DNA of 64,000 bases from Marchantia polymorpha subsp. ruderalis (lineage: Eukaryota; Streptophyta; Marchantiopsida; Marchantiales; Marchantiaceae). The notes under the pieces are model-generated. The model searched no databases. It was not told the origin of the DNA and worked only from the letters and a program-made list of their open reading frames with translations. The stretch lies in NCBI GenBank assembly GCA_037833965.1, contig AP031359.1, positions 1,484,001-1,548,000 on the forward strand, read 5' to 3'. This document shows positions 32,101-38,334 of this stretch, piece after piece. Made by a program: the position numbers and the translations under genes. Each line of letters starts with the position of its first letter. The first letter of the stretch is position 1.

Positions 32101-33917
32101 GTGTCAACTTCTGAAAAGCTACCACTCTCTTCACTCTCAGATTCCCAATACTCGTCAGTTGGTCTATCTGAGTCAGTGGTGGATTCCCCTCCTCTCGTCA
32201 AAGGAACCTTAACTCGATGGTTCTTTGGGCCTATCCTCAAATAGCCCTTGTGCCATCGGTCCGTAGTCCTTACCGCCCTCAACCAAGGACGTCCCAACAG
32301 CAAGTCGTAGCTAGCTTCCTTGAGAATTTGGAAGGAAAGCAAAGTTTGCACTCCCCTCACACTAACCACAACTTTGTCTACCACCCCCAGTGGTCTTACC
32401 TTCTGTTTGTTGGCCATACCAACAATTATGCTAGAAGGTCTAGAAGGTTGCATACCCAACTTCTGCATCAACCTCTCAGACATGGCATTCACAGCCGATC
32501 CACCATCAACCAACACATCTGATACATCATGTCCATTGATCCTCACTTCGATCTTTGAAGCATGTGTACATACCTCCGAAGCAGCCGCATCCACCACCCC
32601 AACTCCCACATTGGTCATGTGAGCCTTCCCCTTAGATTTCCGCTTCTTGGTCCTTGTGGAGATAAGACCTCCTCTTAACTCCTTCCGAATGGCTGGATTC
32701 AAGGCAATCAGCTGACCAACTGTTATATTGGCCTTCTGATTTCCTACATCCTCCACCACGTCATACTTAGCTTGAGAAGATGAAATGGAAAAGTCATCCA
32801 TGCCCAACTTCTTCCTTGGTACTCTTGGTTGACTCACTCCACTTGACCGTGTACTTCGACTTGGCGTGTCCTCCATGAAAATCGACTCGTCCGCAAATCG
32901 GGCCCGCTTCTTCTCATGAGCAAGGATATCCACTTTCGATTTTGAGCTCTCCCCTTTCTCAAAAGTGCATTGATGAGGGAATACATCAATGGATGCTACT
33001 CCCTTATCCTTGGCTTGTTGCGTGGCCGGTGCATTGTTGTTGTGCCGAACTCCATCATGTTGTCGAGGGTTAGGACAATTCCTCTGAAAATGAGGACCTC
33101 CACAAGAAAAGCAAGAAACCGCAAAGTTTCCTGAAGGTGGATTTCCTCTTGGAGGATAATTTCCATACCCCCTAGAGCCTCCTACTACGTTCTGATTCCT
33201 CTTCTCCCACAACTGTACTACATTGATCTTGAGATCTGCTAGAGTCTCCGTGATAGATTTCAACTCATTTTGAAAATCCACACTAGGATTCGCTATCGTG
33301 GATGAAGTAGAAGTGTTTGAAACAATAGACCTTCCTACAACCGGTGGAGCTACTTCTCTAGCCACCAAGCTAGAATCATCATCTTCTAAGCTCTCCTCCA
33401 TTCTAATAGCAATTCGAATGGCTTCAGCCTTAGAAGAGGGCTTCTCGTATCTCACCTTACTTCGAATCTCAGGTCTCAAACCTCCAACGAAGTTCTTCAT
33501 GAGCATCGCCCTTATCCCCACCATTGTAGCATCCACTTCGTCTCCGCCCTTCCTCAACACCACGTGGAATCTAGATTCCAACTTCTCGGTTCTCTCCACA
33601 TAGGTCCTCACCTTCTCGTTCTCTCCTTGTTTCAAGAAGGTGACCTCACACATCAACTTTTCATAACTTTCACTGGGAAGAAAGTTTTCGATCAGGTTCT
33701 CCGTTAATGTCTCCCACGTGTCGTCCTCCGAATGCTCCCTCTTGTACTCCTTGTACCACTTGAGAGCAGAATCCTCCAAGAAATCCGGCAAAAGCATAGC
33801 CCACTCGTCCTTCTTCCTCTCATTGTTTCCTATGCAAGCCCTCTTGAAGTCCCTAACAAAAGCTTCTACATCCTCATTCTCCCTCCCATAAAATACCGGA
33901 AGCTTCCCCATTTCCAA
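29145..33917 (-). CDS. Gag-protease-RT-RNase H-integrase polyprotein of element A
   Basis: One open frame of 1590 residues carrying all functions for reverse transcription and integration. Gag core with FVRDFKRACIG and WYKEYKREH (residues 20-160); CCHC knuckle CFSCGGPHFQRNC at C269; protease with VLVDGGSAVNAM (D471; the DxGS form common in plant Tat/Athila-type proteases rather than DTG); RT with DYKKLNAV, YSFGDGYSGYNQ, FGLCNAPATFQ and catalytic FIDDF; RNase H with YTDASNIAVG, TEREALAV and VTDHKALKYIF; integrase with the HHCC finger ending CKSCDVCQ, then GIDFVGPL, VSDRGGEFVG and ANGLAE (D, D, E) and a GPF module at the C-terminus. No chromodomain. The start is the first ATG after an A/T run; no frameshift or stop interrupts it. 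Homologous to decayed element E. Confidence 0.95.
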   Translation of the reverse strand: MEMGKLPVFYGRENEDVEAFVRDFKRACIGNNERKKDEWAMLLPDFLEDSALKWYKEYKREHSEDDTWETLTENLIENFLPSESYEKLMCEVTFLKQGENEKVRTYVERTEKLESRFHVVLRKGGDEVDATMVGIRAMLMKNFVGGLRPEIRSKVRYEKPSSKAEAIRIAIRMEESLEDDDSSLVAREVAPPVVGRSIVSNTSTSSTIANPSVDFQNELKSITETLADLKINVVQLWEKRNQNVVGGSRGYGNYPPRGNPPSGNFAVSCFSCGGPHFQRNCPNPRQHDGVRHNNNAPATQQAKDKGVASIDVFPHQCTFEKGESSKSKVDILAHEKKRARFADESIFMEDTPSRSTRSSGVSQPRVPRKKLGMDDFSISSSQAKYDVVEDVGNQKANITVGQLIALNPAIRKELRGGLISTRTKKRKSKGKAHMTNVGVGVVDAAASEVCTHASKIEVRINGHDVSDVLVDGGSAVNAMSERLMQKLGMQPSRPSSIIVGMANKQKVRPLGVVDKVVVSVRGVQTLLSFQILKEASYDLLLGRPWLRAVRTTDRWHKGYLRIGPKNHRVKVPLTRGGESTTDSDRPTDEYWESESEESGSFSEVDTDISTSDQETSSEYSSDDNVQVQVIAAMELLPRPGVKKDPDKVEMSEEEVCRRLSTLRFGPKVTKEEKAKFLDIFRKYIHVFAFSYKDLKHVTLETHRIELEEKARPIRQKQRRINPPTALVVKEEIDKLKEAGFIYEVENSEWVSPIVIVKKKNGKLRVCVDYKKLNAVTKKDYYPLPFIDEILEEVAGHEWYSFGDGYSGYNQIQIALEDQLKTTFTTPWGTFAFRVMPFGLCNAPATFQRFMNRVFEPFIGKFVRDFIDDFCVYGRKADHFDHLIKILQRLEEAKASLNPEKCIFGCEEGLLLGHIISKNGIAVDPEKVTRIMELPFPATLTKLRQFLGMVGYYRRFILSFSNKAHALTNYMKKGVEYELIFKDEAAKTAFEVLKKALVTAPILAKPDWGKPFILYTDASNIAVGCTLSQLDDEKHDHPIAYASRQMVQAEKNYSVTEREALAVIFSLKKFRHYLLGGRFTIVTDHKALKYIFNKPNAEGRIARWKLLLAEFDYTIEDRPGKKHANADLMSRAYDDGGDQSVDDTFPDEDLLVMDTVTTVPEEYKEIWDFISKGEFSQGMHQREKNALVKRCQPYMIMEKVLFHQGADGLLRRAVGRGEALQLMKEFHDGAVCGGHFAGKVTAFKILDAGYHWKGIFKDCVEYCKSCDVCQAFAKKSMKTPPMISVPVLGPFEKWGIDFVGPLNLTPRGNKFIVIATDYLTKWVEARPLKSTNEKEVGRFLYERIITRFGCPLELVSDRGGEFVGSMIQAMLEHFSIKARVTTSYKPNANGLAERTNYTLCMMLAKDADMDGSKHNWDKRLHAILWEYRTTWKTSTGYSPFRMVYGVESKLPIQFDLTTFTTIQQRLKKSNGAEAIKSRQQQLMELEEARALAMVRVERAQHLQKKYHDKRSGNQNLKPFKEGDWVMLFDAIRYKRARKKFLPKYFGPFIVEKVWGNFTYDIKELGGRHFDRVNHDKLKLFHRRSDSFTPRA

Positions 33918-34131
33918 CTAATTTTTTTTATTTTTATTTTTATTGGAAATTTATATGGGGCTTCCTAATACAATATAAACAACACTAACTCCATCCTTGA
34001 GTAATTCATCAAAGGAAACACAAAAGGAATTGGTTGTTCCAAGATAGCCAAAGCTCTCTCCTCTCCTAGGCATACGATGAGTCTTACCCTCATCATCATC
34101 TTCTCCATCATTCGAATGATGATCTCCATCT

Positions 34132-34590
34132 TCAGTTGGAGCTTGAACCCGCTGAGGTCACTTTCTCTGTTTCAGCACTTAGCTTGCCGTCAAACCCTTC
34201 CACAAGTGATTCCAGAAGTGCCTTCACTCCGCTGCATTCGTGTCCCGCTGGTAGCCCAATCACTCCGCAATTGTCACAGAAGGTCGCGCTTTGGGATTCA
34301 TGTGGCGATGATGGTCCCAAGTGAAGTTTCAAATCTCCCAAGTTCCTCTTGCTCCTCAATCTTCTATCTTTGTTCCGTAGGGAACAATTGACAACCTTAT
34401 GGCCCTCCTCTCCACAATAAAAACAAGTTTCACGTTTGACTCTTGGAGATTGACTCACTACTCTTTCTTCAAACTCTACCTTGAATTCTCTTGTATTGGA
34501 GTCTAAAGACACTATAACATCCAAGCCTTGAGGTACTTTGGATAACCTAATCTTCCAACCTTCTTGTTCACTCATTTTCCCAGAAACCAC
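34132..34590 (-). CDS. Extra zinc-knuckle ORF in the leader of element A
   Basis: A 152-codon frame on the same strand as Gag-Pol, ending 214 bases upstream of it. It may start at 34590 (MVSGKMSEQEGW) or six codons later at MSEQEGW. It contains a classical knuckle CFYCGEEGHKVVNC (CX2CX4HX4C) followed by a basic stretch NKDRRLRSKRNLG and a second Cys/His cluster CDNCGVIGLPAGHEC. Single-strand nucleic-acid binding is the natural inference, as for gag nucleocapsids or LINE ORF1 knuckles, but the rest matches no family I recognise. It is not part of the Gag-Pol frame. Ogre-type Tat elements also have an extra ORF before gag, but I see no clear similarity. Translation would need a separate start on the genomic RNA or a spliced RNA. 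Confidence 0.6.
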   Translation of the reverse strand: MVSGKMSEQEGWKIRLSKVPQGLDVIVSLDSNTREFKVEFEERVVSQSPRVKRETCFYCGEEGHKVVNCSLRNKDRRLRSKRNLGDLKLHLGPSSPHESQSATFCDNCGVIGLPAGHECSGVKALLESLVEGFDGKLSAETEKVTSAGSSSN

Positions 34591-35221
34591 TCAAAAGACC
34601 TCTCCCAGAAACGCTATCTACTTGACGAAAACTGTGAATGAAGAAATCAAAAACTTTTGCTTTGTTATCTTGCTTTTGTACCCCCTCAACTTCAAATCAT
34701 AATAACTTTGTCTCTAGACGTGATCTCTCAGTGAAATTTTGACTCAAACGTAGCTTATCTTCTAATACACACTCGTACGAAGTTTCAAAGCCTAAATTGA
34801 AATACAGAAAAAGTAATCAACTCTGTACAAACTTTCCAGAGAGCAGACTTTTGATACCCGTGAAAACCCCTCAACTTCTAACTCTCATATCTTTTTGTTT
34901 ACACATGCTCTAGACCTAAAACAAAAACGTAAACGTTCTCTATCTTCCAATCTAAAATCAATAAAAACTTTGAAGAAAAACTTCAAAAATACTTCTTCGG
35001 TGTCTAAAATCACTTTTCTCTCAAAAAGACATGTTTACGTGAACAAAACATACAAAATCACTTCTAGGCTATCATATGAGACTATGGGATAAACAAAGGG
35101 AATTTCGCTCTCAAGCACACTCTCCGCTCTTTCATTCCCCAATGTTAACACCAAGTGATCCCTCATGGATACTTTCTCTCGAGCTAGAAATCGAATCCTA
35201 AACATTCCGCCTTCTAGATTG
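34591..35221 (-). other. Leader of element A
   Basis: About 630 bases between the primer site and the zinc-knuckle ORF. Short frames only; the reverse strand just after the primer site has an AAGGCGGAATG block that element E partly shares. It could hold packaging or translation signals, none of which can be recognised by eye. Confidence 0.5.
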
Positions 35222-35243
35222 AGGTCCCGGCAACGGAACCAAA
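35222..35243 (-). other. Primer-binding site of element A
   Basis: On the minus strand the 5' LTR ends ...GGTTGCA and is followed by TTTTTGGTTCCGTTGCCGGG. The TGGTTCCGTTGCCGGGAC part is complementary to a CCA-ending tRNA 3' end. The tRNA species was not identified. Confidence 0.65.
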
Positions 35244-35245
35244 AA

Positions 35246-36106
35246 TGCAACCTCCGGGCTGACTCTCACTCAGGTCTACCTCTGATGGCTTTGTGGTAGC
35301 GCATCATGGTTCTAGAAGACTAGGATTCATACTCTCACTCATGTCACAAACACCTTCTCTCACAAACTCTCATGTATCACTCCAACTCACACACACAAAC
35401 TCTCCTCACATCACCCTCTTCACATAAACGCAAACACACGTCGATACTCCAAGATACTCGAAAACTTCACTCCTTCATTATTGAAACAAGTCCTCACACA
35501 TGACTCTCCAAACTTGCTTGAGAGGTGCTACTCTACCTCTCTATTTATACTACTTGAGAAGTTACCATAGTAACATGTGGTAATTTCTCCTAACTTACTT
35601 TTACCTAGGTAAGTTTGACTAACCTTCTCTACGTGGCAACATGCCATTGGCCTACCTAAACCTTCTAGAAGCTTCCGGAATCCAAGGTTGAGGTGGCGAC
35701 ATGCCATTGGAAGCTTTTAAACTTCTACAAGCTTCCTAGCCACTAAGTCAACATTAGACTTAGTCTAGCCAATCATCTTTCATACATTTAGTCAAACCAA
35801 TCAAATCCAAGCTTCTAGTCAAATATCTAATCCCTTGGAATCTAGAACTTTTGTATAAGACAAAATAGAAGTGCTCACTCCTTGTAAAAGACAAAATAGA
35901 AGTGCTCACTCCATTCTTCTAGAACTCCGCTAATTACTCCGCCAACTATAGACATTGTAGCTAAACTTAGTCATGACTAGATAAACTTAGTTATAACTAA
36001 CTAGTTTAGTCATAACTAGCTAGTCTTAGCTATGCCTTGGCTAATCATCCTTATTCCCTTGACCACTTCTAAGACTTAGTACATATGTGCAACACCCGGT
36101 CTTACA
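35246..36106 (-). repeat. 5' LTR of element A
   Basis: 861 bases, TG...CA, adjacent to the primer site, so it is the 5' LTR of this minus-strand element. By eye it is identical to the 3' LTR over about 590 of the 600 bases upstream of the TATA box, with most differences in the R-U5 part (35246-35510). Confidence 0.93.
35542..35549 (-). promoter_or_regulatory. TATA box of element A LTR
   Basis: TATAAATA on the minus strand, in a GAGAAGT...GAGAGG context. It is conserved in both LTRs, with about 270-300 bases of R-U5 downstream. A transcription start near 35510 would be expected. Confidence 0.65.
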
Positions 36107-37298
36107 GGACGCACCTCCAGCAAAGACACCTTCCGCGCAGATCGTGCCGGAAGGGCAGGCAGCGGAAGCGGGCGGTGCAAAGGTGACAAAAGTCACTGCG
36201 GCGTCGACCCCTTCGGAAACCGAAGATCGAGCCGGAACAGGGGCTCAAGCAGTGGGATCCCCCACTGCCTTGGATATTTTAGCAGGGAGTGGAGCGGCAG
36301 TCGCGGCGGAAGATGCTGCGCGCCACAGTTCCAGGGAGTCGTCAAGGGATTCAGTGGCGACTGAAATCCTCGAAACTGAGGATGAGACGAGGTCGGAAGA
36401 GCAGGAAGCAGATTCTGTGCAGAAAACGCCAACAGGGGTGTTGTGCGAGCAGATAGTCCCACTCCTGCGATATCTGGATCGCAAGACCTCCAAGTACCCG
36501 GGTACTGGAAAACCGCAGTCTTATGTGGAGACTGTCAAGCGCAGGACAAGGAGCAAGGTGGCCACTTGGGCCTTTAGGTGCCAAGTATTGCAGGATAGGA
36601 ACACTACCCTCCGACAACACCTGGCGGTCACACAGAAGCTATACCAAACCTTGCAGCAGCAGAGGGAGGATGCGGCGACGAAAAGCCAGGCGGATGCTGA
36701 GCTAATGCGGGCAAAGATCGAGTCGGAATTGCATGAAGAGCGGAGACAAAACCGCATCTTAGCAGCAGAGCTTGCGCGCCAGACGCGCGCCTTAGAAGAA
36801 AGTCAAAGAGCACGCAAGGAGGATGAGGAGTTGTTGCGCAACTTGCAATCCGAGTGCTCGGATTTGAGGGCGCAGCGCGCAGATGCGGAAATGCAGCTAG
36901 CAGAGGTGGAAGGCAGCTGCCGGGCGCGAGAAGAGTTGGCGACACGGGTGACTCACTGTCTAAAAGGATACGCCCATTGGGAGGTGGCAGCTCAAGAGAA
37001 GATCACACTCAGGGAGTTCGAGCTTCGAGCGGCGGCATTGACAGAGGGTGACAGTCGGAGTCGGCGGCGAGTAGCGAGGAAATTAGAATCCTTCTTGTCG
37101 GGTGCGCGCGACACTATGGCGCACTTAGAGTCGGAAGTGACTGTAGCCCTCCGACGCCTGGGGTTGCGCAGCCGGTCGGAAGATTGGCAGGGTAGAGATA
37201 GCGAGCGAGGCAGTCCGGCGCGCAGGAGGCGCAGCACCGGATCTGCAGAGTGCAGTAGTGTAGTTTGGTTTCGTGCAAGTGTTGCGAGTAGTAAGTAG
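36107..37298 (+). pseudogene. ORFx of B 5' LTR, C-terminal part
   Basis: Resumes right after element A (DAPPAKTPSAQI) and is open to TAG 37296-37298. Contains ALDILAGSGAAVAAE, the LCEQIVPLLRYLDRKTSKY motif, a coiled coil of about 170 residues rich in QQREDAA/ELARQTRALEESQ-type heptads, and the C-terminal block RVTHCLKGYAHWEVAAQEK, SRSRRRVARKLESFLSGARD and LRRLGLRSRSEDWQGRD. No stop in this half. It is separated from its N-terminal half by element A and, before that, damaged by the 760-base deletion. Confidence 0.8.
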
Positions 37299-37330
37299 GA
37301 TAGCGTAGTGTTAGTTAGGACCTTAGAAGG

Positions 37331-37360
37331 TATAAAGTAGATCAAGGCGTTTTGCCTTGG
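37331..37360 (+). promoter_or_regulatory. TATAAAG plus hairpin module, B 5' LTR
   Basis: TATAAAG at 37331-37337, then the perfect stem CAAGGC (37343-37348), loop GTTTT, GCCTTG (37354-37359). It lies 33 bases after the ORFx stop. As a TATA box it would place ORFx in U3 and start genomic RNA near 37360; in other subfamilies the motif reads AATAAAG, which favours a poly(A) signal for ORFx. The sequence does not decide. Confidence 0.5.
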
Positions 37361-38273
37361 GACTCTTCCAGTTTCGGAAGTGCAGATCAGGAACTCACTT
37401 TCTTGGCGTGTTTGTGCATTTTGGTCCTGGCACCACGTAGAAAAGCTGCAGCATAGCGAAGTTACCGTATGTTGTAGTTGAAGGCCTTCGGCTGAATGTT
37501 CAGAGCTAGCACCCGGTTAGAGACTTGAGTAGTGCGGATCTGCACCTGCGGATGATTTCTGATGCTTTGAGCCGGCTGCGAGTTAGATACTTGAACAGTT
37601 CCCCCTTACTCCTTCGAGTGATATATCCTGATTGTACTCCTACGGGAAGTTTCCCCTGAATGCCAAAGTGAAGTTTTATTACTTCGTGTAAGCCTTGGTT
37701 TGCAATTCAGGTTGTGTGTGTGTTACTGGATTGTGTCTCAGTTAAGTTCTTAGTCGGGCCTGCACTCCCTGCGTTTGGTGTGAGTCGAGGGTGACGTCCA
37801 CGGCGTATGAAGAGGCTTCGTTCCGAAGTGGGAAGTCCAGTCCGAGTACCCTACGCTAGTTCCTGGCGGAAGGGTAGTAAAAGCCGGAGTGGGAGTCACT
37901 ACCTGCAGAACCTCTGAGTGAACTTTTGAGACACTTTCCCCCTGAAATCCGAAGCGGAGGTCCTGACCGACCTCCGAGTTGTGCTTTTGCCAGTTTCAGG
38001 TGTGTGTGGGTGTGTTGAGTGACTACGCTGTACTGTGCATCCTCCGAGCATCCTCCGAGTTGAGATCCTCCTCCGAGACGAGCCTCCGAGTCGAGCACTG
38101 CAGTACTTCTGGGAGTGACAGTCGCCTGAGAATTCAAACTCTACAAAAGTCTGTTAAACGTGACACTTATACTCTGTGTGTTGCCTCTGTCCCTGTGGGT
38201 TCGATCTTTTTACCACCATACTGCAGTTTTAGCCTTTGGTGGGTTATTACATAAGGAGCCGACAACTTCTTTT

Positions 38274-38291
38274 AGGCGCCGCTGCCGGGGA
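38274..38291 (+). other. Candidate primer-binding site of element B
   Basis: AGGCGCCGCTGCCGGGGA, close to the TGGCGCCGTTGCCGGGGA-type site used by Athila/Tat-like plant elements. It lies 22 bases after the LTR end at 38251, farther than usual, so either the spacing is odd or the real primer site begins at 38252. Confidence 0.55.
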
Positions 38292-38334
38292 CAGTGCGTC
38301 AACACCAGAATACTTGAGCAGCAATGCTCGGTGA

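Larger units (their letters stand above)
28264..36106 (-). mobile_element. Element A: intact-looking Ty3/gypsy element, TSD GGAC
   Basis: 7.84 kb with 858- and 861-base LTRs (TGTAAGACCGGG...GGAGGTTGCA on the minus strand). B's 3' LTR at 46731-46745 gives the empty site CGGCGGACGCACC; A's flanks read CGGCGGAC before and GGACGCACC after, so the target duplication is GGAC (four bases). Internal order on the minus strand: primer site 35243, zinc-knuckle ORF 34590-34132, Gag-Pol 33917-29145, polypurine tract, 3' LTR. About ten differences separate the LTRs. Every coding part is open, so this copy may still be competent. Confidence 0.93.
26300..38251 (+). repeat. 5' LTR of element B (holds element A)
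   Basis: Starts TGTGGTAACACAC, ends GGGTTATTACA. Without element A it is about 4.1 kb. A deletion of about 760 bases relative to the 3' LTR joins GCATTGGGCAC (28154) to ACTAGTCGGCCGACTG (28168), removing the middle of ORFx; the right breakpoint falls in a cluster of CCGACT-N3-AGTCGG palindromes. U3 before ORFx (26300-27658) is GC-rich with many CGCCTTCGGCG and GCGCCGGCG hairpins and holds no supported gene. The 950 bases after ORFx (37299-38251) are non-coding and contain the TATAAAG-hairpin module and two CCCCTGAA blocks. Confidence 0.85.
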
